Positions 17,202-25,779 of a DNA stretch of 64,000 nt are shown one piece after another (the first letter of the stretch is position 1; each line of letters opens with the position of its first letter). The notes below the pieces were generated by a model. The model did no database searches. It had not been told where the DNA came from and saw nothing but the letters and a program-made list of their open reading frames with translations. The stretch lies in contig NZ_CP011505.1 of the NCBI RefSeq assembly GCF_001028665.1, positions 62,001 through 126,000 of the forward strand, written 5' to 3'. Source of the stretch: Burkholderia pyrrocinia (GTDB lineage Bacteria; Pseudomonadota; Gammaproteobacteria; Burkholderiales; Burkholderiaceae). The position numbers were made by a program, and so were the translations under genes.

Positions 17202-18968
17202 CTAGTCGTCTGTCCGATCTCGACCGGGAAGCGATGACGTGGGGCGCGCGGCCGCCGCATCGTCGCGCGGATGTTCGCCTTGTCGCTGAACGTGATGTAC
17301 GACGGCGTCGGTCAAGGTCGGAAAGAAGCTGGCGGGCCCGAATACGTCGAACAGGCCGTAAGCGCGCAGGCGATCCTTCACCGGCCCCTTCATTTCCGCG
17401 AAGTTCAGCGCGATGCCTTCTTCCCGGAGCTCGTCGCAAAGCGCCACGAGCCGATCCGCGGCGCTGACGTCGATATCGGTGACGGGCTCCGCCGCGACGA
17501 CGATTCGACTGACCGGGCATGCCGACTGCGCGAGCGCGATGCGCAGATGCTCGCAGAAGATCTCGACATTCGCATAAAAGAGCGGGGCATCCCAGCGGAA
17601 CAGCACGAGCCCGGGCGTCTGCACGGCGTCCGGATGCCGTGCAATGTCGTGATAGCCGCGCACGCCCGCCAGCCGGCCGAGCACCGCATCGTACGGATGC
17701 CATGCGCGCCAGACGAACGACAGCAGCGACAGCGCGCTGGCGAGCAGGATGCCGGGCACGACACCCATGCCGATGACGCCGGCAAAGCACAGCACCGAAA
17801 TCAGGCATTCGCCGCGGCGCATCCGGTACAGCCGCACGACGCTGCGGACGTCGGCAATCCCGAACGCGGCGTAAATCACGACAGCGGCCAGCGCGGCGCG
17901 CGGGACGACCGTCAGCAACGTCGGCGCGGCAATGAGCAGCAACGCGATGCAGCTCGCCGCGACGAGGTTCGTGACCTGGCTTTGCGCACCGGCCGCAATC
18001 GCGACGGGGGTGCGCGATGCGCTGCTGCTGACCGCGCAGCCCTGCATCGCACCGGCCAGCAGATTGGCCGCGCCCAGCGCGACCAGTTCCTGATTGCGGT
18101 TCGGTGTGTCGCCTGCGCGTGCGGAAAGGGCACGCGACAGCATGCTGATGTCGGCGAACGACACCAGTGCGATGGCGATCGCGCCGGACGCGAGCGCGGT
18201 CACATCGGCGAACGAGACGACCGGAAGATGCGGCGCGGGCGTGCCGGCCGGCAATGCGCCGATCGTCGCGACCCCGTGCAGCGGCGACATGCGCGCGGCC
18301 AGCGTTGCCGCGAGCACGGCGATCAAGACACCGGGCCAGCGCGGCATCGTGCGCTTCATCAGCGCGATTGCCGCCAGCACGCCTGCGCCCAGCACACACG
18401 CATCGGTGGAAAACCGGTGTTCGACGAGGGCCCGCACGATCTGCGTCAGGCCGGAGAACATGTCGTTGCTCGCGACGGACATGCCGAACAGCTCGGGCAA
18501 CCGGCCGACTGCGAGCGTGATGGCGATGCCGTTCAGGTAACCGTACTGGATCGGGCGCGACAGCAGATCCGTGACGAAACCGAGGCCGAGCGTACCGAGC
18601 AGGATGCAGATCGTTCCGGCCGACAGCGCCAGCGCGCCGGAAAGCGCGATGGCCCGCTGCGGGTCATGACCGGCGAGCGGGACGATGGCCCCGGCAATCA
18701 GCGCGGCCAGCGCCGAATCCGGGCCGAGGACGAGGATCCGGCTCGGGCCGAGCACCGCATAGGCGAGCAACGCGGCGATCGATGCGTAGAGCCCCGTGAC
18801 GGCGGGCAGGCCGGCCGCCTGCGCGTAGCTCATGCCGACCGGCACCAGCACGGCCGAGAGCGCCAGGCCCGCATACAGGTCGCGCGCGAGCCACGCGCGC
18901 CGGTAGTTCACGAGTAGCGCAACGCCAGGGAGCATGCGGGCGATGCGTCCGGAAAGCGGCCGGTTCAT
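17202..18968 (-). CDS. SulP-family anion transporter with STAS domain
   Basis: 588 residues. Residues ~20-420 are strongly hydrophobic with SulP motifs: LVPVGMSYAQAAGLPAVTGLY near 42-62 and the GYLNGIA segment near 145. The cytoplasmic C-terminal STAS domain (~440-560) includes DIDVSAADRLVALCDEL, where the usual Ser/Thr of the D-x-T/S-x-x motif is present. SulP proteins move sulfate, bicarbonate or dicarboxylates. Monocistronic on the minus strand. Substrate cannot be read from the sequence. Confidence 0.9.
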   Translation of the reverse strand: MNRPLSGRIARMLPGVALLVNYRRAWLARDLYAGLALSAVLVPVGMSYAQAAGLPAVTGLYASIAALLAYAVLGPSRILVLGPDSALAALIAGAIVPLAGHDPQRAIALSGALALSAGTICILLGTLGLGFVTDLLSRPIQYGYLNGIAITLAVGRLPELFGMSVASNDMFSGLTQIVRALVEHRFSTDACVLGAGVLAAIALMKRTMPRWPGVLIAVLAATLAARMSPLHGVATIGALPAGTPAPHLPVVSFADVTALASGAIAIALVSFADISMLSRALSARAGDTPNRNQELVALGAANLLAGAMQGCAVSSSASRTPVAIAAGAQSQVTNLVAASCIALLLIAAPTLLTVVPRAALAAVVIYAAFGIADVRSVVRLYRMRRGECLISVLCFAGVIGMGVVPGILLASALSLLSFVWRAWHPYDAVLGRLAGVRGYHDIARHPDAVQTPGLVLFRWDAPLFYANVEIFCEHLRIALAQSACPVSRIVVAAEPVTDIDVSAADRLVALCDELREEGIALNFAEMKGPVKDRLRAYGLFDVFGPASFFPTLTDAVVHHVQRQGEHPRDDAAAARPTSSLPGRDRTDD

Positions 18969-19154
18969 CGCGGCTTCATCCGGAGGAAGTCCGGTCGAAA
19001 GGGATGGCTTGCTCCTGTAAATGCGCGTTCATCCCGATGCGGCCAGCTTCGACAGACGGACGAAATAGCGGTGCGAGAGGGGGGCATTGCATCAGATGAC
19101 GGGGCCGGTGCCGTCGCACCGGATGCCGGCGCGGCGGCTCGACCACGCTCGATT

Positions 19155-19379
19155 TCACGCGGTCTTGAGCGCCGAAAGTTGCAGTGCCTGTGCAAAGCGG
19201 GCCAGCGTGGCGATCGATCCCGTCACGCTTTCGTACCGCTCGCGCCCGATCTGTCCGTCGAGTATCACCAGCATGCCGGCGTCGCGAGCGAGTGCGACGA
19301 GTGCCAGCGTGTCGAGTGCGGCTGTCTCGTCCTTGCCGGTCTGATTGCCCGAATCGGAAAGATGGGTAGCGTGTGACAT
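19155..19379 (-). CDS. Small conserved-looking cytoplasmic protein, unknown function
   Basis: 74 residues from the ATG at 19379 (AGGAG about 8 nt upstream). The sequence MSHATHLSDSGNQTGKDETA leads into an amphipathic region (LDTLALVALARDAGMLVILD). I do not recognise a domain. It lies head-to-head with the alcohol dehydrogenase gene across 300 bp that contain an FNR-type box and a GTAGGAAT inverted repeat, so it may share low-oxygen control. Confidence 0.6.
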   Translation of the reverse strand: MSHATHLSDSGNQTGKDETAALDTLALVALARDAGMLVILDGQIGRERYESVTGSIATLARFAQALQLSALKTA

Positions 19380-19486
19380 GACGGCTCTCCTGGTGGCTCG
19401 AGATCGGGATACCGCGCAGCCGGTATCGGTGGTTTCAGTATCGTTGCTGCGCCCGTGCGATTCAATCGGCGTACCCTGAAGCTGCG

Positions 19487-19522
19487 GTAGGAATCGCGCG
19501 CATGCCGTCGGCAGATTCCTAC
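19487..19522. promoter_or_regulatory. Inverted repeat GTAGGAAT-N20-ATTCCTAC
   Basis: GTAGGAAT (19487-19494) and ATTCCTAC (19515-19522) are perfect inverted copies, centred between the divergent 74-residue gene and the alcohol dehydrogenase. The same GTAGGA core recurs upstream of the FNR gene at 21719, 21739 and inverted at 21749. It could be a site for the NarL/FixJ-type response regulator encoded at 21836-22483 (inference). Confidence 0.4.
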
Positions 19523-19578
19523 ACGGCACGCCGGGATCGACTTCGGAAGGAATCGTGCCGGCAACCGCCCGGCGCCCG

Positions 19579-19592
19579 TTGACCCACATCAA
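19579..19592. promoter_or_regulatory. FNR/ANR-type box upstream of alcohol dehydrogenase
   Basis: TTGAC-CCAC-ATCAA matches the FNR consensus TTGAT-N4-ATCAA at 9 of 10 positions. Its centre is 96 bp before the ATG at 19682. A class II position (-41.5) would put the transcription start near 19627. Confidence 0.6.
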
Positions 19593-19681
19593 GCGCCTGT
19601 CACCGGATCGTACGGACGCGGCGCCCGGCGACCAGCCTTGGAACGCGAAGCGCGCGAAGACGATCGCGCGAGGAGGCGAGC

Positions 19682-20671
19682 ATGCTTGCGATGATGTTTG
19701 ACGGCACGACACCGACCTTGCGCGAGGCGCGCATGCCGGACCCGTTGCCGGCGGCGGGCCAGCTGCTGATCGACGTACACGCATGCGGCGTATGCCGGAC
19801 CGATCTCCACGTCGTCGACGGCGATCTCCCGCATCCGAAGCTGCCGCTGATTCCGGGGCACGAAATCGTCGGAACGGTGCGCGTGGCTGGCGAAGGCGTG
19901 ACGGGTTTTTCCGTCGGTGACCGGGTGGGCGTTCCATGGCTCGGATCGACGTGCGGTCATTGCGCGTATTGCGCATCCGGCCGGGAAAACCTGTGCGACA
20001 GCCCGGGATTTACCGGTTATACGATCGACGGCGGCTATGCCGAGTGCGCGGTCGCCGACCATCGGTATTGCGTGCACCTGCCGCAGCGCTATTCCGATCT
20101 GGAGGCCGCACCGCTGCTGTGCGCGGGCCTGATCGGCTACCGGACCTTGCGGATGGCCGGCAACGCTCGCCGCACAGGCATCTACGGTTTCGGCGCGGCG
20201 GCCCATCTGGTCGCGCAGGTCGCGCATCGCGAAGGTCGAAAGGTGTTTGCGCTGACAAAGCCCGGCGATACCGTGGCGCAGCAGCTCGCGCTGTCACTCG
20301 GTGCCGCATGGGCCGGCGGCAGCGACGAAACGCCACCGGAGCCGCTCGATGCCGCACTCATTTTCGCGCCGGTGGGCGCACTGGTGCCGGCGGCACTGCG
20401 TGCGGTCGACAAAGGCGGGATCGTCGTGTGCGGCGGCATTCACATGAGCGACATCCCGAGCTTTCCGTACGCGTGGCTGTGGGGCGAGCGCCGCATCGCG
20501 TCGGTGGCCAACCTGACGCGTGCGGATGCAGTCGACTTCATGCGGATCGCCGATACCCTGCCGCTGCAGGTCGAGGCAGTGCGCTACGCGCTGACCGATG
20601 CGAACCGCGCGCTCGACGACTTGCGGATGGGGCGTGTATCGGGTGCCGCCGTGCTCGGCATGCGCGGCTGA
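19682..20671 (+). CDS. Zinc-dependent alcohol dehydrogenase
   Basis: 329 residues of the medium-chain dehydrogenase family. Catalytic zinc ligands: CGVCRTDLH near residue 36 (Cys), GHEIVG near 60 (His-Glu), and the structural zinc cysteines CGHCAYCASGRENLC near 95. The Rossmann part is a divergent GFGAAAH near 165. Shape and TGYTIDGGYAE match the AdhA-like group that oxidises primary alcohols or reduces aldehydes. RBS GAGGAGG just upstream. Preceded by an FNR-type box, so a fermentative or low-oxygen role is likely. Confidence 0.88.
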   Translation: MLAMMFDGTTPTLREARMPDPLPAAGQLLIDVHACGVCRTDLHVVDGDLPHPKLPLIPGHEIVGTVRVAGEGVTGFSVGDRVGVPWLGSTCGHCAYCASGRENLCDSPGFTGYTIDGGYAECAVADHRYCVHLPQRYSDLEAAPLLCAGLIGYRTLRMAGNARRTGIYGFGAAAHLVAQVAHREGRKVFALTKPGDTVAQQLALSLGAAWAGGSDETPPEPLDAALIFAPVGALVPAALRAVDKGGIVVCGGIHMSDIPSFPYAWLWGERRIASVANLTRADAVDFMRIADTLPLQVEAVRYALTDANRALDDLRMGRVSGAAVLGMRG

Positions 20672-20696
20672 TCCACCCGACGCACCCGCAGCGCGG

Positions 20697-21470
20697 TCAG
20701 ATGCGCGCGAGCCCTTCCGAATCGACGATGCGAATCTGCTTGCCTTGCGCCGCGACGAGCCCCTGGTGCTGGAACTTCGACAGCATGCGGCTGACCGTTT
20801 CGAGCTTCATCCCGAGATATTCGCCGATTTCGTCGCGCGTCATCCGCAGCACGAATTCGGCGGCCGAGTAGCCGCGTGCCTTGAAGCGCGCGGAAAGATT
20901 CAGCAGGAACGCGGCCACGCGCTGCTCGGCGGTCATCGTGCCGAGCAGCAGCATCAGCGCGGATTCGCGGACGATTTCGCCGCTCATCATCTGGTACACG
21001 TGGTGCTGCATCGGCCGCACTTCGCGGCACATCTGCTCGAGCTGGCCGAACGGAATGATGCAGACGGTGCTGTCCTCGAGCGCGATCGCGTCGCCGTTGT
21101 GGTGCCCGGTGTGCACGCCATCGAGCCCGAGCGATTCGCCGACGATCTGGAAGCCGGTGATCTGCTCGTTGCCGTCGCGATGCATCACGACGGTCTTGAA
21201 CGACCCGGTTCTCACCGCATAGATGCTGTTGAACGTGTCGCCCGCGCGAAACAGCGTTTCACCGCGCCTGACGTGACGCGTCGTGCAGATCATCGCGTCG
21301 AGCCGCGTCAGATCGTCGGACGAAAGGTCGGCCGGCATGCACACGGTACGCAGCGTGCATGTCGAACAGCGGGACGTGGCGCGTTTCGGCTGGTCCGTCG
21401 GTTCGACGGGATGCAGCGGGATGAACGGGCGTGACGGCACGGCCCTCGAGACATCGGCATTGCCCTGCAT
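20697..21470 (-). CDS. FNR/ANR-type oxygen-sensing transcription regulator
   Basis: 257 residues from the ATG at 21470; longer upstream frame is not used. The N-terminus carries Cys35, Cys38 and Cys44 (CSTCTLRTVC), and a fourth Cys lies in the central STVCIIPF near residue 130. This is the FNR-type [4Fe-4S] ligand set, so oxygen sensing is predicted. The cyclic-nucleotide-fold beta roll follows, then the winged helix with recognition motif EYLGMKLETVSRML, where E, S and R match FNR specificity for TTGAT half-sites. FNR-type boxes occur at 19579, 24300 and 25360, beside probable targets. Convergent with the dehydrogenase (25-bp gap). Confidence 0.9.
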   Translation of the reverse strand: MQGNADVSRAVPSRPFIPLHPVEPTDQPKRATSRCSTCTLRTVCMPADLSSDDLTRLDAMICTTRHVRRGETLFRAGDTFNSIYAVRTGSFKTVVMHRDGNEQITGFQIVGESLGLDGVHTGHHNGDAIALEDSTVCIIPFGQLEQMCREVRPMQHHVYQMMSGEIVRESALMLLLGTMTAEQRVAAFLLNLSARFKARGYSAAEFVLRMTRDEIGEYLGMKLETVSRMLSKFQHQGLVAAQGKQIRIVDSEGLARI

Positions 21471-21718
21471 GATCGGCTCCGGTTGGGGGGGGCAGCGGCG
21501 AGCCGCCGTGGGGCGGGATCGCGCTGGCCGTTGTACCGGCGGCTTTGGTCCCTGCCGCCTTCCTGACGGGAGAGCCACACCGGGCAGGCCAGGAGACCGG
21601 TACGCCGGTCTCGACGATGATGCTGCCTTTGCTCCGGGAGGCACGCATGATTGGTTTTCTTGATCGGGAGTATGGATGTTGCGCGACGTCAGGAAAATCA
21701 GCCGGCATTGAAGATGCG

Positions 21719-21754
21719 GTAGGAGACTGGGAAGTCCTGTAGGACGTTTCCTAC
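21719..21754. promoter_or_regulatory. GTAGGA/TCCTAC repeats upstream of the FNR gene
   Basis: GTAGGA at 21719-21724 and 21739-21744, inverted as TCCTAC at 21749-21754, about 250-280 bp upstream of the FNR start and just beyond the stop of the response regulator gene. The remaining gap 21471-21835 holds no gene I can see. Same core as the inverted repeat at 19487-19522. Confidence 0.35.
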
Positions 21755-21835
21755 AAGGGGGTGGCATTTTTGCCGCGATCGTCGCCGGCGGGCGCGGAAT
21801 CTGCCGGCGGGCGCCGACCGTGCTTCCCGTCGTCG

Positions 21836-22483
21836 TCAGAGTTCGTCCGGATCGTCGAACAGATTGTGACGCATCGCATAGCGCACGAGTGCCGTATCGT
21901 TCGGCATCTGCATCTTTTCGAGTATTCGCGTTCTGTACGTGCTGACGGTCTTGACGCTGACGCGGAGCGCCTGCGCGATTTCGGAAATCGACTGACCGGT
22001 GGTGACGCGCCGGAATACGTCGAACTCGCGGTCGGACAGGCGCTGGTGCGGCAGGAGGTCGGTCGGCTCGTTGAGGCTCTGCGCGAATTGCTCGGCCATG
22101 GTCAGGCTGACGTATACGCCGCCGGCCGCGATCTTGGTCAGTGCCGCGACCAGTTCCGCGCTGGCGCTTTCCTTGGTCATGTATCCGGATGCCCCCGCGC
22201 GGAATGCGCGCACCGCGTATTGCTGCTCGGCATGCATCGTCAGCACGAGGATATGCAAGGCCGGCTGTTCGTCCCTGATCTGCTTGATGAGTTCGATACC
22301 GTTGCGGCCGGGCATCGACAGGTCGAGCACCAGCACGTGTGCATCGGTGGCGCGTATCAGTGCGATCGTCGAAGCGCTGTCGCATGCTTCGCCCGCGACC
22401 TCGAAATCGCTGGCGTTCTGCAGGATGTGCCGCAGGCCGTCCCTGACGAGCGCGTGGTCGTCGGCGATGAGTACCCTGATCAC
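21836..22483 (-). CDS. NarL/FixJ-family response regulator
   Basis: 215 residues from a GTG at 22483 with GGAGCG upstream. Receiver domain 1-120: acidic pair ADDH at residue 7-10, phospho-acceptor Asp in VLVLDLSMPG near 54, Thr in VLTMHAEQ near 82 and Lys in GYMTKESA near 104. A LuxR-type helix-turn-helix follows (LSDREFDVFRRVTTGQSISEIAQ.. VSVKTVSTYRTRILEKM, 148-195). No sensor kinase gene adjoins it in the window. Located between the FNR gene and the stress-protein genes, so it probably co-regulates the low-oxygen set. Confidence 0.9.
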   Translation of the reverse strand: MIRVLIADDHALVRDGLRHILQNASDFEVAGEACDSASTIALIRATDAHVLVLDLSMPGRNGIELIKQIRDEQPALHILVLTMHAEQQYAVRAFRAGASGYMTKESASAELVAALTKIAAGGVYVSLTMAEQFAQSLNEPTDLLPHQRLSDREFDVFRRVTTGQSISEIAQALRVSVKTVSTYRTRILEKMQMPNDTALVRYAMRHNLFDDPDEL

Positions 22484-22822
22484 GGCAGTGCGCTCCGTTG
22501 CCGGCTCGTGTGGAGCGGCCACGCGACGGCGTGGGTCGATTCTGTTCCCGGATCGGGCATCGCAATCGTCCGAGGTTGGTCGAAGGTCGTCATGGACACC
22601 GTCAACGACGGGACGATGGTCTTCGTCATACGGGCCAGATCGACGGGTCATCCGGTCCGCGGGTGCGGCAGAAATTGTCCGCGCTTTGCCGGCGTTCGCC
22701 AATCGGGACCGATGCGTACGGCCGGCACCGCGCGTGCTTGACCGGCGTCAACCGGATGGCGGCCGTCGGGAGCGGACTGGTTTTCCAACCCGATCGAAAC
22801 CGGACGACGACAGGGAGGCGCC

Positions 22823-22911
22823 ATGTCTGAACGGATCTTTGCAGCACTCGACGGCAGCCGCAGCGCGCGGCTCGCGGCTCGCGCTCGATGAGGCGATTTT
22901 GCTCGCTCAGT
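22823..22911 (+). pseudogene. Frameshifted N-terminal fragment of a universal stress protein gene
   Basis: An AGGGAGG site precedes ATG at 22823, and the frame reads MSERIFAALDGSRSARLAA before a premature stop. Shifting frame gives ALDEAILLAQ and a stop at 22911. Together these match the first ~30 residues of UspA. The rest of the gene is missing, and the fragment runs into the 3' end of the minus-strand usp at 22907. The rest of the gap 22484-22822 holds no gene I can identify. Confidence 0.6.
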
Positions 22912-23740
22912 GAGACAGCAGGACCGGCACCGTCATCGTCTCGAGGATCGTGCGCGTCGCACCGCCCAGCACGCGTTCGTGCATGCGGGCATGGCTGTAC
23001 AAGCCCATCACGAGCAGATCCGCGTGCAGGTCGGTCGCCCGGTTCAGCAGCGTCGCGCCCACGCTGACCGACCGTTCGCGCGGCGTCGTCGAGAACGACG
23101 CGCGAATGCCGTGGCGTTCGAGATACGCGGCGACGTCGACGCCTGCCGGCGTCTCGTCCGGAGCGGGACGCTTGTGGACGATCGTTTCGACGTTGACGAA
23201 GCGCGCGCCGGCGAGCAGCGGCAGCGCGTCGGCCATCACGCGCGCGGCTTCGCGCCCGCCGTCCCAGCCGATCAGCACGTTCTCGCCGAGCGTTCGCACG
23301 TCGCCCGCGTAGGGCACGACGATCGCCGGGCGTCCGCTGCCCATCACGACATCCGCGACGAAATGGCGTGCCACGTAGGTCGTGCGGTCGTCGGGGTCTT
23401 CCTGGCCCAGGACCAGCAGATCGGCATGTCGCGCATGCTGGATCGCGGCATCGGTCGCGTTACCTGCCGGCGACTGCCATTCGACGCTGCGTCCCGCGCG
23501 CTCGGCGGCCATCAGGAATCGATCCTCCGCGTCCTTGCGCCGCTGCTCGCACAGGCGCTCGTAGACGGCAAGCTTGAGCGGTTCGTCGGGCCGTCGCAAC
23601 GGTTCGAAGAGGTCCTGGCAGACCACGTAGAGGCCGATCAGATGCGCGTTCCAGCGCCCCGCAAGTTCGAGCGCGAGGTCGACGCGCGTCGAGCAGCGCT
23701 CGCTGTCGTCGAGATGGACCAGCAGGGTCTTGTAGCTCAA
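22907..23740 (-). CDS. Tandem-domain universal stress protein
   Basis: 277 residues, two Usp domains. Domain 1 starts YKTLLVHLDDSERCSTRVDLALELA; domain 2 starts NVLIGWDGGREAARVMADALP near residue 155 and ends with the ATP-binding-type LVMGLYSHARMHERVLGGATRTIL motif near 245. I take the TTG at 23740 as start because AGGAG lies seven nt upstream and the Usp fold begins immediately after. It overlaps the end of the next upstream usp gene (stop at 23737) by four bases, so the two are translationally coupled. Usp proteins support survival in growth arrest and anoxia. Confidence 0.88.
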   Translation of the reverse strand: MSYKTLLVHLDDSERCSTRVDLALELAGRWNAHLIGLYVVCQDLFEPLRRPDEPLKLAVYERLCEQRRKDAEDRFLMAAERAGRSVEWQSPAGNATDAAIQHARHADLLVLGQEDPDDRTTYVARHFVADVVMGSGRPAIVVPYAGDVRTLGENVLIGWDGGREAARVMADALPLLAGARFVNVETIVHKRPAPDETPAGVDVAAYLERHGIRASFSTTPRERSVSVGATLLNRATDLHADLLVMGLYSHARMHERVLGGATRTILETMTVPVLLSH

Positions 23741-24240
23741 GATGGCTCCTTTCCGGCCAATGCCGCAGAGGTTTCGGCGGGCGCCTTCGGTGGGCAACTC
23801 GCCGGGATCATCAGGACGGGGCACCTCGCGTGACGCAGCACGCGCTCGGCCACGCTGCCGAGGACGAGGCGGCGAAAACCGCGCCGTCCATGCGTGCCCA
23901 TCACGATCAGGTCGGCCCCGATTTCGTCGACGAGGCTGACGAGCCGTTGCGGGATGTCTTCGCCCGCCGGCGCGACATCGGTGATCTGCGGCGTGCCTGA
24001 CACGCCGCGCGCTTTCATGCGTTTCGCCGCGTCGTCCGTGACGCGCAGCCCTTCTTCACGGAACGCATCGATCAGGATCGACGGGTCGTATCCGTGCGTG
24101 TCGTAGGCCGGCACCAGGAAATCGACGACGTAGACGGGTGTCAGCCGCGCACCCGTTTCCGACGCGAGCGTCAGCGCGGCGTCGAGTGCGCGGGACGAAG
24201 CGTCGCTACCGTCGAGCGCCACCAGAATGTGCGAGTACAT
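23737..24240 (-). CDS. Single-domain universal stress protein (UspA family)
   Basis: 167 residues. The UspA fold is complete: N-terminal HILVALDGSDASSRALDAAL and ATP-loop GADLIVMGTHGRRGFRRLVLGSVAERVL (G-2x-G-9x-G(S/T)) near residues 112-140, so ATP binding is predicted. First gene of a two-gene operon with the tandem Usp. An FNR-type box (24300-24313) is centred 66 bp upstream of the start, fitting direct anaerobic activation. Confidence 0.92.
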   Translation of the reverse strand: MYSHILVALDGSDASSRALDAALTLASETGARLTPVYVVDFLVPAYDTHGYDPSILIDAFREEGLRVTDDAAKRMKARGVSGTPQITDVAPAGEDIPQRLVSLVDEIGADLIVMGTHGRRGFRRLVLGSVAERVLRHARCPVLMIPASCPPKAPAETSAALAGKEPS

Positions 24241-24299
24241 GGCGTGTCCGTTGAACGGATGTCGATGGAATCATCATCGGCGCGTGCGTGTCGATCGCG

Positions 24300-24313
24300 C
24301 TGATCTGGATCAA
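24300..24313. promoter_or_regulatory. FNR/ANR-type box upstream of the usp pair
   Basis: On the minus strand TTGAT-CCAG-ATCAG, 9 of 10 consensus positions. Its centre is 66 bp before the ATG at 24240; a -41.5 position would leave a leader of about 25 nt. Confidence 0.6.
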
Positions 24314-24444
24314 GCGTCCCGGTTGCCGCGAAGCACGCGCACTGCCGCGCGCGCCGCGATCCAGGTTTCGTCGGTCGGCTCGACCACCACGATGACCGCG
24401 CTCGACGAACCGGCACCGGCGACGAGGCGCGCGAGCGTATGCAT
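24310..24444 (-). pseudogene. Possible acetate kinase C-terminal remnant
   Basis: The minus strand from ATG 24444 to the stop at 24310 gives 44 residues. The second half reads SSSAVIVVVEPTDETWIAAR, which resembles the final strand and helix of acetate kinases (VIPTDEE..IAR). No upstream kinase sequence exists; the frame abuts another usp gene. It could be a leftover of an ackA deletion or a chance frame. Acetate kinase is a known neighbour of usp genes in Burkholderia low-oxygen loci. Confidence 0.35.
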
Positions 24445-24452
24445 CGGCCGGC

Positions 24453-25292
24453 TCAGTGCGACATCAGCACCGGCAGCGTCATCGACGACAGCACCGTGCG
24501 CGTGGCGCCGCCCATGACCAGTTCACGCCAGCGCGGATGGCCGTACGCGCCCATCACGAGCAGGTCCGAACCGGTTTCGTAAGCGCGCGACAGCAGCGTG
24601 TCGCCGACCGACGAGCCGGCGCCGGTACCGATATCGAGCACGTTGACGTCGCGCGCGTGGCGCGCCAGCATCAACGCGGCATCGGCGGCCGGAATGCGCG
24701 TGGTTGCCGCTTCCGAATCGCCGTCGACCACGGCGACGACCGTCGTGCGCTTCGCATGCTCGAGGAACGGCAATGCATCGTGCGCGGCGCGGGCAGCTTC
24801 CCGGCTGCCGTCCCAGGCGACGATCACCCGTTCGCCGAGCGACGGGAATTCCCCGGTGTACGGCACGAACAGCACCGGGCGACCGGCAGACAGCACGAGG
24901 TTCTCCGGAAACTGGTCGTCGATATAGGTCTCGGGATCGTTCGGGTTGCCCTGGCCGGCGATCACGAGGTCGGCAAGGCGCGCGGCACGCGGCACGGCCA
25001 CATTGGCGCGCTCGTCGGCGCGAACCCAGGCTGCCGGCACGTTCGCGCGTGCCGTTTCCGCGTGAAACAGGCGCTCCAGCGCGGCGAACCGTTCGTCGCG
25101 CCGTTCGCGGTGCTCGCGGAAATAATCGGCGGAACCGGCCATCACGTAGAACGAATGCGGCTCCGGCGTGTAGACCGCGAACAGCCCGGTCAGATGCGCA
25201 CCGAAGCGCCGGGCGAGACGCAATGCGAACTCGAGGCGCGAATGCGCACGGACGCTCGTATCGAGGTGCACGACCATGCTCTTGTAGCTCAT
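24453..25292 (-). CDS. Tandem-domain universal stress protein
   Basis: 279 residues, paralogous to the product of 22907-23740 with the same two-domain layout. Domain 1 opens YKSMVVHLDTSVRAHSRLEF; domain 2 opens RVIVAWDGSREAARAAHDAL near residue 160 and ends LVMGAYGHPRWRELVMGGATRTVL. The ATG at 25292 matches the homologous start. An FNR-type box (25360-25373) is centred 75 bp upstream. The two tandem Usp genes probably arose by duplication. Confidence 0.9.
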   Translation of the reverse strand: MSYKSMVVHLDTSVRAHSRLEFALRLARRFGAHLTGLFAVYTPEPHSFYVMAGSADYFREHRERRDERFAALERLFHAETARANVPAAWVRADERANVAVPRAARLADLVIAGQGNPNDPETYIDDQFPENLVLSAGRPVLFVPYTGEFPSLGERVIVAWDGSREAARAAHDALPFLEHAKRTTVVAVVDGDSEAATTRIPAADAALMLARHARDVNVLDIGTGAGSSVGDTLLSRAYETGSDLLVMGAYGHPRWRELVMGGATRTVLSSMTLPVLMSH

Positions 25293-25359
25293 CGGAATCG
25301 CTCCATCGACGGGTGATCCGCCAGTGCAATCCAGTCTACGAAGCAGGCTTTCAGCGCGC

Positions 25360-25373
25360 TTGACGCAGATCAA
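25360..25373. promoter_or_regulatory. FNR/ANR-type box upstream of tandem usp
   Basis: TTGAC-GCAG-ATCAA, 9 of 10 consensus positions. The box sits in the 490-bp gap 25293-25779, where I see no gene. Confidence 0.6.
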
Positions 25374-25779
25374 CGGCAGCCGTGCGCCACGACGGCACAG
25401 TGAAACGGTCGCGATGCCGATGCCGGGCGGCATGACGCAGATGCCGACCGATCGATCGGATCGAACGAGTGAAGACGATGACCTGCACGCCTTGAGGACA
25501 CCGAATGACATTTGCCGAACGGGCTGCGATCTCGCGTTGCACATGTTCGTGCCGAACCGTGGCTGACGGCGCGAATGGCATGCGCCGCCAACGCGGGCAT
25601 CGTCGTGAGGGGCGCGTCGGCCCTGCCTGCCCGTGACGGCGAATCCGGGACGATCGGCATGCGCCAGTCCTGATGAACGAATGCGTCACCCTTTCCATTC
25701 GACATCGCTGCCGGGATCGTCGACAATCCGTCGTATTGCACCGCGCCCGCGCGTGCAAAGCCGCCCGAGAGAATCCTCA

